Notes: generated by a model from the sequence alone, not told the origin. Shown: positions 1 through 10,140, counted from the first letter of the stretch. The stretch: 53,276 nucleotides of DNA from Methylotenera sp. (GCA_028688575.1 JAQTXW010000010.1:1-53276), one strand, 5' to 3'. Numbers and translations are program-made.

Positions 1-2
1 TA

Positions 3-287
3 ATCTGCACGCCTAATATGCACCGAGTGCATCACTCAACAGCACGCGATGAAATGGACACTAACTTCGGTTTTTTTCTTTCAATATGGGATAGGTTCTG
101 CGGTACAGCGCATCATCCACCGCCCCGTGCGGGACACGAAAAAGTCGCACTTGGCTTGCCTTACCTCAGAGATCAATCACGGCTTGGTTTGTGGCAACTG
201 CTCATCTTGCCGTTCCGTGTGTCCAGGCAAACGGCGAGTTTAGGCTTGTCGCCTGATAAAATTGAAGGTCAGACTGCAGAAAAATAA
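3..287 (+). CDS. Sterol desaturase / fatty acid hydroxylase family protein, C-terminal part (5' end outside window)
   Basis: ORF is open to the window edge. HRVHHS...E.DTNFGFFLSIWDRFCGT matches the family's terminal HxxHH and 'NFGF...WDRxFGT' signature. Confidence 0.75.
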   Translation: MCTPNMHRVHHSTARDEMDTNFGFFLSIWDRFCGTAHHPPPRAGHEKVALGLPYLRDQSRLGLWQLLILPFRVSRQTASLGLSPDKIEGQTAEK

Positions 288-403
288 CCAATTTTTGTGA
301 CGCCATTTTAAAAAATGCGTCTATACAACTTTTATGTAAGAATTTTGGGGTTGTAACGACTAATGCCAAGCATGATTGATGCGATAAATTGCGAGATTAA
401 ACA

Positions 404-1396
404 ATGAACGTACTTGCGGGCGATATTGGTGGCACAAAATCTGAACTGGCTATTTACGATATTGAGCAATTAAAACTAAATCCTACCTCGGCACCGTTGT
501 TTGGCATGCGTTTTTTAAATCGCGATCAAAGCGGTTTTTTAGCAATGTTGCAGTCATTTTTAGATCAGGCGCAAATTTTAGTTAATTCGGCTTGTTTTGC
601 TGTTGCAGGCACCGTGCGAGATGGACGCTGTCGCATGCCAAATCTATCTTGGGAAATTTCAGCGCAGGAAGTGCGCACGCATTTAGCGATTAATCACGTC
701 GAACTCATCAATGACCTGGCAGCAACAGCGCACGGCATGCTGGTGCTGCCCGCCGACCAGTTAAAAACTATCAATGCAGGTGCGTCATTGGCTAATGGCA
801 ATTTTGCATTAATCGCAGCAGGTACAGGTTTAGGTGAAGCCATTGTTTTTGCAGATAGCCATGGGGGTTATCACGTATCGGCTTCAGAAGGCGGGCACGT
901 CGATTACGCACCAAATGCCGAAAGTGATCTTGTATTGTTACATTTTTTAAAATCCAAATTTGATCATGTAAGCTGGGAGCGCGTGGTTTCGGGTTATGGT
1001 CTAACCAATATTTATGCGTTCTTACTTGCATCAGGCCATTATTTCGAGCCTCATGCAGTGACTGAAAATATCCAGGCCGCAAGTGATCATGCCGCCGCAA
1101 TTACGCTAGCAGCCCAATCAGGCGAATCTCCACTATGTATTGAAGCCTTGGATATTTTTATACGCAACTACGGAGCGGCAGCGGGTAATCTTGCATTAAA
1201 GGCGCTGGCAACAGGTGGTTTATATATTGGTGGTGGTATTGCGCCCAAACTTGCCGAACATTTGATTAAAGGTGGTTTTATGCAGGCATTTACGCACAAG
1301 GGAAGATTTTCAGAATTAATGAAAAGTATTCCTGTTAAATTGATATTAGAACCTAAAACGGCGCTTATTGGGGCGGCCATTTATTCAATAAATTAA
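404..1396 (+). CDS. glk: Glucokinase (Glk, bacterial-type ASKHA)
   Basis: N-terminal LAGDIGGTKSELAIY phosphate-binding motif, AVAGTVRDGRCRMPNLSWEI, INDLAATAHG, AAGTGLGEA, SEGGHVDYAP. Confidence 0.93.
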   Translation: MNVLAGDIGGTKSELAIYDIEQLKLNPTSAPLFGMRFLNRDQSGFLAMLQSFLDQAQILVNSACFAVAGTVRDGRCRMPNLSWEISAQEVRTHLAINHVELINDLAATAHGMLVLPADQLKTINAGASLANGNFALIAAGTGLGEAIVFADSHGGYHVSASEGGHVDYAPNAESDLVLLHFLKSKFDHVSWERVVSGYGLTNIYAFLLASGHYFEPHAVTENIQAASDHAAAITLAAQSGESPLCIEALDIFIRNYGAAAGNLALKALATGGLYIGGGIAPKLAEHLIKGGFMQAFTHKGRFSELMKSIPVKLILEPKTALIGAAIYSIN

Positions 1397-1423
1397 ATTA
1401 ATTAAATAATTTAATTTATTGAA
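1384..1423. terminator. AT-only perfect inverted repeat between convergent glk and msrB
   Basis: TTCAATAAATTAAATTA (1384-1400) / TAATTTAATTTATTGAA (1407-1423), 6-nt loop; overlaps the glk stop codon. Confidence 0.5.
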
Positions 1424-1425
1424 TT

Positions 1426-1845
1426 TTATATATTTATTACCTCAGGAAGAGGGGCGTCTTCTGGAATAAACTGCAATGCAACACCATTGTTGCAATAGCG
1501 CAACCCTGTTGGTGCAGGACCATCTGTAAAGACATGTCCTTGATGACCTCCACAATGTGCACAGTGATATTCAGTACGTGGCCATATTAACTTGTAATCA
1601 CTTTTCGTTACTAGTGCGTCAGGTAGGGCATCGCAGAAGCTAGGCCAGCCCGTGCCACTTTCATATTTTTGACTAGATTTAAATAGGGGGGATAAGCAGG
1701 CTGCGCAAACAAAGGTGCCAGTGCGGTGCTCATGATTTAACTCACTTGAACCAGCGCGCTCAGTTGCCTCTCGAAACAAAACATCGTAACGCTCAGGAGG
1801 CAGCAAGGCTTCCCACGCAGTTAATTTTTCTTTTACCAATGGCAT
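1426..1845 (-). CDS. msrB: Peptide-methionine (R)-S-oxide reductase MsrB
   Basis: HEHRTGTFVCAACLSPLF, SGTGWPSFCDAL, CAHCGGHQGHVFTDGPAPTGLRYCNNGVALQF; Zn CxxC pairs and catalytic RYCxN. Confidence 0.96.
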   Translation of the reverse strand: MPLVKEKLTAWEALLPPERYDVLFREATERAGSSELNHEHRTGTFVCAACLSPLFKSSQKYESGTGWPSFCDALPDALVTKSDYKLIWPRTEYHCAHCGGHQGHVFTDGPAPTGLRYCNNGVALQFIPEDAPLPEVINI

Positions 1846-1986
1846 GTCGCATTTTCCATACAGAATAATCTAAAAAAATAGCTAGCTATCCTTAAATGGC
1901 CAGTTTATTAAAATGACCAATTTCTTAGTGGGATGATTCGATTTCAAGTTGGTTAGTCTTTTTAAAACGTCCTGCATCGGCTAGCC

Positions 1987-2865
1987 TCAAGAGAGTATAT
2001 GATACTTTTCATCCATATACTCAGAGATAACCACGTGTTTGCTGCTTTCTAATACCAGCTCGTTCAATAATTGATTATCTACCAATGGCTCCAGATTTTT
2101 TGCGCTGCCTTTGCGACCCGTTGGTGTGATGGAGAGTTGCCATGCCTGCTTGTTTACCAGCGCTTCGCTTCCACACGACCTGCAATAAACATGGTCACCA
2201 TGTAAATTATTTTTTGTAATGACAATAGTAGGGCCGCAAATTGGACATTCCTGTAATGGAATGCCTGGCTCGCTGTGGCCGATAATTTCATCCAAGACAC
2301 CTGCATTACCCAATTGAATAAACCGATATCCCCAATCAGCATGGAACTGTGAGCCAAGATTTTCTTGTATGATGGCTAGCGCTTGCTCTTTAGGCATACC
2401 TTTGCGATAAGGCCTTGTACTAGTCATTGCATCAAACGCGTCACAAATGCCAACAATACTTGCATCTAAGCTAATCGCAGCACCAGACAAGCCGTTAGGA
2501 TAGCCATTGCCATCAGGCATTTCATGATGCGCAAGCACAGCGCTTTTCACTAGTTCAGCTAATGGGTGATTGGAGAGCAAACGATGTCCGACATCAGGGT
2601 GCGTCTTGATAAGTTCATACTCATCATCAGTTAGTTTACCTGGCTTATTTAAAATTGCATCTGAAACTGCAATTTTGCCTATATCGTGTAGAAAGCCACC
2701 AATTGCAATGCGCGCAACTGTACTAAGTGGCAACTCACTATCATTCGCCAAAATTCTACAATATTGTGAAACGCGCCATAAATGTCCGCCTGTGTAAGGA
2801 TCTTTAGCTTCGACCATAGAGGCCATTACAAAAAGGCTTTTAATCAAATGCTCAACATATGTCAT
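1987..2865 (-). CDS. HD-GYP domain protein (putative c-di-GMP phosphodiesterase)
   Basis: HLWRVSQYCRIL, GGFLHDIGKIAV, HPDVGH, HHEMPDGNGYPNGL. ATG at 2865 (MTYVEHL) has an AAAGG upstream and is preferred over the TTG at 2922, which lies in the dif-like repeat. Confidence 0.9.
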   Translation of the reverse strand: MTYVEHLIKSLFVMASMVEAKDPYTGGHLWRVSQYCRILANDSELPLSTVARIAIGGFLHDIGKIAVSDAILNKPGKLTDDEYELIKTHPDVGHRLLSNHPLAELVKSAVLAHHEMPDGNGYPNGLSGAAISLDASIVGICDAFDAMTSTRPYRKGMPKEQALAIIQENLGSQFHADWGYRFIQLGNAGVLDEIIGHSEPGIPLQECPICGPTIVITKNNLHGDHVYCRSCGSEALVNKQAWQLSITPTGRKGSAKNLEPLVDNQLLNELVLESSKHVVISEYMDEKYHILS

Positions 2866-2900
2866 TACACGACCTTTCAGTATTGATGTAACAGATGTTC

Positions 2901-2929
2901 TATTTCGTATAATGTATAGCAAATCAAGT
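2901..2929 (+). other. dif-like attachment site with intact XerC arm and centre, degenerate XerD arm
   Basis: TATTTCGTATAA-TGTATA-GCAAATCAAGT; identical to the 4420-4437 copy through the central region, then only 5/11 matches to the XerD arm. Confidence 0.8.
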
Positions 2930-2998
2930 AATGGCGCGGTTTCCAGCCATTTTTACAGTTAAAAATTTGAGTTGTAGATTTTCTAAAATCAGAAAAAA

Positions 2999-3007
2999 TT
3001 ATCCACA
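2999..3007 (+). promoter_or_regulatory. DnaA-box consensus sequence TTATCCACA
   Basis: Exact match to TTATNCACA inside the putative IMEX; could be chance. Confidence 0.3.
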
Positions 3008-3063
3008 GGCTCGCTAAGCCTTATCTAGCCTAGCTTTTACGGGGTTTCAGCCCATTTTCCGAA

Positions 3064-3675
3064 TTACTGTGCCTCCCATTCTAAAGCGTCGTTTGCCGCT
3101 TCTGCAATACCTGTAAATTTACGGTATTTTTCAGGCTTAGCCGAGCTGAAGGTTTTTTCTTGCAGACTAGCAACGCCTGCACCTCTTAACATTAAGTTTC
3201 GATGCCCTTGGGCGCCCAATCGCGCGGTCGCGCGACTTGGGGCATCGCTAGCGGACGTCTCAATCTCAACGGTAGCAAGGTTTTGCTTTTTACTGGCTTT
3301 TGCCTCTGCACGCTCTTTCAACCACTGCTTAGCCATCCATAAATAATTGCTGAGGTAAAGTAACTGGTAAGGCTCAAAAGCACGTCCAGCAGGGCTGTAT
3401 AGTGCGCCTTTGTAAATGCTCCATCCTTCCCACTGTTTGCCAACCAATGCATAGCCACCAAACAAGCGCATGAGCCGAAATGCTGAATAAGGGATAGTGC
3501 TGGATCCATTCTCCCAATTTCTAACTGTCTTAGTCGTGACGTTGAGCATATCAGCTGCCTGTTTGATGTCTAAACCAGCACGTTTGCGGCAGGTGTGGAA
3601 TACCTCTGGGTCGTTCCACCTGCGCTTAGTTTTCTGGGTTCGCATAACAGTTTGGCCGGTGGATAAATCCACCAT
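3064..3675 (-). CDS. VC1465/XafT-family (DUF3653, XRE-like HTH) putative Xer recombination activation factor
   Basis: KQAADMLNVTTKTVRNWENGSSTIPYSAFRLMRLFGGYALVGKQWEGWSIYKGALYSPAGRAFEPYQLLYLSNYLWMAKQW matches the HTH-'WExG..IPY.AF.L.R...G'-'W.GW......L.SP.G..F.P..L..LS' layout of this phage family. Start may be 3645 (MRTQKT). Confidence 0.8.
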   Translation of the reverse strand: MVDLSTGQTVMRTQKTKRRWNDPEVFHTCRKRAGLDIKQAADMLNVTTKTVRNWENGSSTIPYSAFRLMRLFGGYALVGKQWEGWSIYKGALYSPAGRAFEPYQLLYLSNYLWMAKQWLKERAEAKASKKQNLATVEIETSASDAPSRATARLGAQGHRNLMLRGAGVASLQEKTFSSAKPEKYRKFTGIAEAANDALEWEAQ

Positions 3676-3824
3676 GATTTGGTGAGAGGGTGCTTAGACG
3701 CGCCAAAGATTTTGCCTTGTCGACAAAGGGACTGCACGTAGCCAACGCCCAGCCCCATTTGTTCCGCAAACTGTCTTAATGGCAAGCCTTTTCTTGAGAT
3801 TCCATCGAAGTAAGGTTTAGGCAT
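3570..3824 (-). CDS. Small HTH/excisionase-like protein of the putative IMEX
   Basis: MPKPYFDGISRKGLPLRQFAEQMGLGVGYVQSLCRQGKIFGASKHPLTKSWWIYPP: wHTH excisionase-like pattern; overlaps the XafT-like ORF in another frame. Confidence 0.55.
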   Translation of the reverse strand: MPKPYFDGISRKGLPLRQFAEQMGLGVGYVQSLCRQGKIFGASKHPLTKSWWIYPPAKLLCEPRKLSAGGTTQRYSTPAANVLV

Positions 3825-4161
3825 TTTGCACCTCGACTTCAAAATGAAAGCTTTCTGTACCTGGCGCATTCAGATTGGAAGGGGGCGTGTTAAAAAACTC
3901 TTTTTCCATCTCCACCACATCTGCCAGGAATTGCTGCTGCTCTTTGGCTCGTTCGTTTTCTGACTTGTGTTTATACAGTTGGTCAAAAAATGCATCTATG
4001 AGGCTTTGGAGCGTTTTTTTATCATGTTGGCTATCACCACATTCAACAGCATTTAATTCTGCGTCTATGAGGCTATACAGCAGTTTGATTTGACCTTTGG
4101 TTAAATCAATATTGATGATGCTTGAATCGCATGTATCGGTTGGTTTGTAATCCGTACTCAT
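3817..4161 (-). CDS. Small hypothetical protein of the putative IMEX
   Basis: 114-aa ORF overlapping the start of the next ORF, preceded by CTAGGAGAATGAC (good SD). No family recognised. Confidence 0.55.
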   Translation of the reverse strand: MSTDYKPTDTCDSSIINIDLTKGQIKLLYSLIDAELNAVECGDSQHDKKTLQSLIDAFFDQLYKHKSENERAKEQQQFLADVVEMEKEFFNTPPSNLNAPGTESFHFEVEVQNA

Positions 4162-4250
4162 GTCATTCTCCTAGGGTTGATGTTTTCACAAACAACCTGC
4201 GGAAAATTTTTCCCACTACGCTTCAAAAAAAACCTTGAATTTTAAAATTA

Positions 4251-4283
4251 AAAAAGGGGCCCCCGCGTGCGGGGTATTGTTTT
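4251..4283. terminator. GC-rich hairpin with flanking A/T tracts, possible bidirectional terminator at the IMEX right end
   Basis: CCCCGC-GT-GCGGGG (4261-4274), preceded by an A-rich/GGGGC run and followed by TATTGTTTTTAT. Confidence 0.5.
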
Positions 4284-4420
4284 TATATTTTAAAATCTAG
4301 GTTAAAAATTCAACTGCAAGCTACAAACTACACGGTTATTTCAAATTGACCACTTTAGACTTTACGTACCAGTTACACGTAAAGTATCGCTCAAAAGTGA
4401 GCAAAAATAGCCAAGTTCGT

Positions 4421-4448
4421 ATTTCGTATAATGTATATTATGTAAAAT
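4421..4448 (+). other. dif: dif site (XerC/XerD chromosome dimer resolution site)
   Basis: ATTTCGTATAA-TGTATA-TTATGTAAAAT. Central hexamer and 10/11 of the XerD arm match E. coli dif (GGTGCGCATAA-TGTATA-TTATGTTAAAT); XerC arm 7/11. Confidence 0.93.
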
Positions 4449-4646
4449 TATAAATATACCATAATATGCTGGGTCAGCATGTCTGAAGTTAAAGCATGAA
4501 ATGAATAGCGAGTCACTCACTTTACCCCCCTTATAAATGCCCCATAATAAATTCAAAAAAACAACAGTTTGTCGAGAAAGCTTTCAGTTAGTCGACACAC
4601 CAAGCTTAAACTTACATTTATTTTAAATAGATAAGTTACAGAAAAA

Positions 4647-5261
4647 CTAGCGCTGCTTGTAATGATGAAAATAAATTCTGATTCCCAGAAAAATTGCCAG
4701 TACACCGCAAAAAAACAAGGGCTCCCTGATGTCAAGTTTAACTAACCACAAAAAATGAACAACACCTAAAACTGCAATGAGATAAACCAATTGGTGTAAT
4801 TTTTTCCATTTTTCACGTAGGCATTTTATTGCTGCGTTGTTGGAGGTGGCGGCAAGTGGTACTAACATCACAAAAGCAGCAAAGCCCACTAAAATCCTTG
4901 GGTGTTTAATAATATCCTTGGTAATTTCACTCCAGTCAAAAGAGAAATCCAGCCATGTATAAATAACGACATGTAAACATGCATAAAAAAATGTGAATAA
5001 ACCAAACATACGCCTTAATTGAAGTTGCCAGACCCTACCTGCTAATAACCTTATTGGCGTGAGACTTAGGGTTGTTAGCAGCATAAATAAAGCCCAGAAA
5101 CCCGTTGAGCGCTCGATAAACTCAATCGGGTTGGCGGTTAAATCATCCCTAATGCCCAAGAAAATAAGCCTGAAAAAAGGCATGAAGCAGAGGATGAAAA
5201 CAACTCGCTTAATCCGTGTGATTTGGTGTTTGGGGGGGGCTTTACTTAAAAAAGCGAGCAT
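4647..5261 (-). CDS. msrQ: Protein-methionine-sulfoxide reductase heme-binding subunit MsrQ (YedZ-like)
   Basis: Ferric-reductase-like TM protein (RSTGFWALFMLLTTLSLTPIRLL, RRMFGLFTFFYACLHVVIYTWLD, WKKLHQLVYLIAVLGVVHFLW) directly downstream of msrP. Confidence 0.92.
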   Translation of the reverse strand: MLAFLSKAPPKHQITRIKRVVFILCFMPFFRLIFLGIRDDLTANPIEFIERSTGFWALFMLLTTLSLTPIRLLAGRVWQLQLRRMFGLFTFFYACLHVVIYTWLDFSFDWSEITKDIIKHPRILVGFAAFVMLVPLAATSNNAAIKCLREKWKKLHQLVYLIAVLGVVHFLWLVKLDIREPLFFCGVLAIFLGIRIYFHHYKQR

Positions 5262-5267
5262 GATTGC

Positions 5268-6266
5268 CTAGAAGTTTTTGCGTAAGTCCATGCCCGCATA
5301 CATTTGCCCTACTTGCTCAGCGTAGCCGTTAAACAACTGCGTTTTGATGCGACCTGCAAACAAGCCTGAACCAATGCGCTTTTCAGTGGATTGTGACCAG
5401 CGCGGGTGTTCGACTTGCGGATTCACATTGGCATAAAAACCATATTCTCTAGGTCCTGCTTTCATCCATGTGGTTTGTGGCATTTTTTCTGTAAAGCGTA
5501 TTTTAACTATCGATTTTGCGCCTTTAAAGCCATATTTCCATGGCACGACTAAGCGCATGGGGGCGCCATTTTGGTTGGGTAAATGCTCTCCGTAAAGGCC
5601 AACAGCCATGATGGTAAGCGGATGCATGGCTTCATCCATGCGCAAGCCCTCTGTATAGGGCCAGTCCAGAATTGGCAAATTAACGCCTGGCATCTGCTGT
5701 TTATCTGCGAGTGAAATGAATTCCACATATTTTGCATTGGCTGTGGGTTCCGCCCATTTAATCAACTGTGCGAGTGGAAAACCCAGCCAAGGGATGACCA
5801 TGGACCAGCCTTCCACACAGCGCATGCGGTAAATGCGCTCTTCTAACGGGGCTAATTTGTAAATTTCTTCTATGCTTATGGTTTTGTTTTTCTTCACTTC
5901 ACCCTCAATGCTAACCGTCCATGGGTAAGGTTTAAATAATTTAGACTCAATGGCAGGTTCGCTCTTACCTGTGCCAAACTCGTAAAAATTGTTGTAGCTT
6001 GTTACGTCATCATATGGGGTGAGTTTTTCATCTTTGCCATATTGGGTTTTATTGATGATGGGAAGTTTAGGCAAAGTGTTGGTAGTTACAACCGCTTTTT
6101 TGGGCTGGCCAAGCCCATTTTCAGCATGCAAAATTTTGCTGTATCCAAGCGTTGATGCCGTAAGTAAGCCGAAACCAGCTGTTTGTATAAAATACCTGCG
6201 ATTTTCAAACACCTCTTTGGGTGTAATTTCTGAAGGGGGGTTATCAAATTGTTTTAGAAAAATCAT
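5268..6266 (-). CDS. msrP: Protein-methionine-sulfoxide reductase catalytic subunit MsrP (YedY-like molybdoprotein)
   Basis: Tat-like [68 protein letters not shown]. Confidence 0.95.
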   Translation of the reverse strand: MIFLKQFDNPPSEITPKEVFENRRYFIQTAGFGLLTASTLGYSKILHAENGLGQPKKAVVTTNTLPKLPIINKTQYGKDEKLTPYDDVTSYNNFYEFGTGKSEPAIESKLFKPYPWTVSIEGEVKKNKTISIEEIYKLAPLEERIYRMRCVEGWSMVIPWLGFPLAQLIKWAEPTANAKYVEFISLADKQQMPGVNLPILDWPYTEGLRMDEAMHPLTIMAVGLYGEHLPNQNGAPMRLVVPWKYGFKGAKSIVKIRFTEKMPQTTWMKAGPREYGFYANVNPQVEHPRWSQSTEKRIGSGLFAGRIKTQLFNGYAEQVGQMYAGMDLRKNF

Positions 6267-6332
6267 CTCGACTCCTTTGAGACTGGTATGACTTTCAGCG
6301 CATGTTTTAGTTGCTTACATGATAATTATTTA

Positions 6333-7235
6333 TCAAAACAAACCCTGCGTTTCTTTGGTGATTTCCTCAGCCAACTGTGTGTCATTAATGGCTTGTGCAA
6401 TGCCTTTGGCATAGTCAACTAGAGTTTTGGCAGCAGGAGTGTCACCTCTTGCGGCTTTTGACAGCGCCAGCACATAACTGCCTTTGGCTTCGTAGTATTG
6501 TCCGCCCTGTTCTTTTGCGAATTTAATGATTTTATTCAGCACATTTTCTGCGCTGTCATATTTTTTTGCGATGACATAGTAACGCCCCAGCTCAACGCTG
6601 GAATGTGCGTATTGGTCTAATGTCCCTGCTTTTTCATGCATCAAAAAAGCTTTCACCTGATTCTCTAACGCTAACTCATCCTGTTTGAGCGTGTGATAGG
6701 TAAAGGCAATTTTTTCATAACTTTCGCCACGTTCATTGTCGTTAGCGTCAAGCTCATTGGCTTTTTTATAAAACGCTAAGGCTAAATCATATTTTTGCAG
6801 TTGAAAGTGAATGTCGCCAATCGCTATGTCACTCATGCGCTCAAAACCAGGGTATTTTGCCTGCCGTGAATAAGTAATGGCTTGTTGGTAACTGGCTAAA
6901 GCCTGTTCAAGTTGATTCTCGGCCTTGTATGCATGGCTGGTGATCAGCGCGATGACAGTTTTATCAAATGCATCAACAGACAAAGCATCGGCCTTGTTAA
7001 ACGCAAGCAATGCTCCGTTTAAATCATGATGGGCGCTTAGCGTGCGTCCCTGACAAATTAACGCATCCCGATCTTGGTCGTTAGCTCTCAGCGCCTTGGA
7101 TGACAAGGTAGCAGAAGTGCTTAGATCTCCCCTATCAAATGCTTTGTAGCACGCTGCAGCATCTTCTGATATTGCATAAACATTATTATTAAACAATAAG
7201 ATAAATGATAAAATTAAAGTATTTTGTAGTTTCAT
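6333..7235 (-). CDS. Tetratricopeptide repeat protein, probably exported
   Basis: Signal-peptide-like N terminus and repeated TPR-like helices (e.g. GDIHFQLQKYDLALAFYKKANELDANDNERGESYEKIAFTYHTLKQDELALENQ). Confidence 0.75.
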   Translation of the reverse strand: MKLQNTLILSFILLFNNNVYAISEDAAACYKAFDRGDLSTSATLSSKALRANDQDRDALICQGRTLSAHHDLNGALLAFNKADALSVDAFDKTVIALITSHAYKAENQLEQALASYQQAITYSRQAKYPGFERMSDIAIGDIHFQLQKYDLALAFYKKANELDANDNERGESYEKIAFTYHTLKQDELALENQVKAFLMHEKAGTLDQYAHSSVELGRYYVIAKKYDSAENVLNKIIKFAKEQGGQYYEAKGSYVLALSKAARGDTPAAKTLVDYAKGIAQAINDTQLAEEITKETQGLF

Positions 7236-7294
7236 TTTTAGTGGCTTTTTTAGATAATTTAGTGATGAGTGAGTTGAATGAAATCAAGCAGGAT

Positions 7295-8113
7295 TTACTG
7301 CAGAAAATCAGCCCAGTTTATTGTGTGCGTATTAGTTGCAAAAAAAGTGGGGTTTAATAGCGATTGTTTACGATTGTAACCGAGTGAGTTTGTGGTTTCA
7401 TCCAGAATCTCGCCACCGGCTTCTCGCAAAATGCAGTGTGCGGCAGCCGTATCCCACTCGTATGTAGGCCCAATTCTAGGATATACATCCGCCTTACCCT
7501 CAGCCACTAAGCAAATCTTAAGAGAGCTGCCCATGCTAATTAGTTCAGGAATAGCACCTGTAAGCTGGTGAAGCCTGTTTAAAAACTGCTGATATTTTTG
7601 ATCAGTATGTGAACGACTGCCCGCAACAACAAGCTTGCCAATATCAAACGGCCTTACAGAAATTTCTGATGCTGCTCCCTGACTTACCTGCTTAAAAGCC
7701 CCCTGCCCTTTGGTGCCATAGTACAGCAAGTCACTGGCTGGTGCATAAACCACTCCCAACACTGGCTGATACTGGTCAATCAATGCAATATTCACCGTAA
7801 ACTCACCATTGCGCTTCACAAATTCGCGCGTGCCATCCAGCGGGTCAATCAGCCAGTATTGCTGCCATTGGTTACGCGTTTCAGGCGAGATGCTTTCTGA
7901 TTCCTCAGAAAGAATAGGCACCTCTGGTGTGAGCTCAGATAATCGACTGACAATCAAATGGTGTGCGGCTAAATCAGCCTGAGTCAACGGTGAGTTGTCT
8001 GATTTTCTTTCAATATGAAAATCCGTTTGATATATCTCCATAATTGCCTCTCCCGCAGCTTTGGCAATTTGGATTACATCAGGTAGGTATTTTGAATAAT
8101 CGCAGTTGTTCAT
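7295..8113 (-). CDS. cysQ: 3'(2'),5'-bisphosphate nucleotidase CysQ
   Basis: DNSPLTQADLAAH, ILSEESE, WLIDPLDGTREFVKRNGEFTVNIALI, WDTAAAHCILREAGG. Confidence 0.93.
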   Translation of the reverse strand: MNNCDYSKYLPDVIQIAKAAGEAIMEIYQTDFHIERKSDNSPLTQADLAAHHLIVSRLSELTPEVPILSEESESISPETRNQWQQYWLIDPLDGTREFVKRNGEFTVNIALIDQYQPVLGVVYAPASDLLYYGTKGQGAFKQVSQGAASEISVRPFDIGKLVVAGSRSHTDQKYQQFLNRLHQLTGAIPELISMGSSLKICLVAEGKADVYPRIGPTYEWDTAAAHCILREAGGEILDETTNSLGYNRKQSLLNPTFFATNTHTINWADFLQ

Positions 8114-8119
8114 GTTGTT

Positions 8120-10129
<2,010 letters not shown>

Positions 10130-10140
10130 TCAACCACCTG

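Larger units (their letters stand above)
2901..4448. mobile_element. Putative minimal IMEX (Xer/dif-integrated element), about 1.5 kb
   Basis: Bracketed by an 18-bp direct repeat TATTTCGTATAATGTATA (2901-2918 and 4420-4437), the second copy being part of a full dif. Encodes a VC1465/XafT-like DUF3653 protein and two small ORFs. Confidence 0.8.

Noticed and set aside
2866-2922. N-terminal extension of the HD-GYP ORF from TTG at 2922
   Set aside because: Encoded by the dif-like att sequence; ATG at 2865 has a plausible SD and better fits the domain start.
4362-4556. 64-aa minus-strand ORF spanning dif
   Set aside because: No recognisable domain; the 28-bp dif explains the conserved sequence.
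7701-7708. Single KOPS-like GGGCAGGG on the minus strand
   Set aside because: Orientation is right, but one 8-mer in 53 kb is not evidence alone and KOPS may differ outside enterobacteria; mentioned only as weak support.
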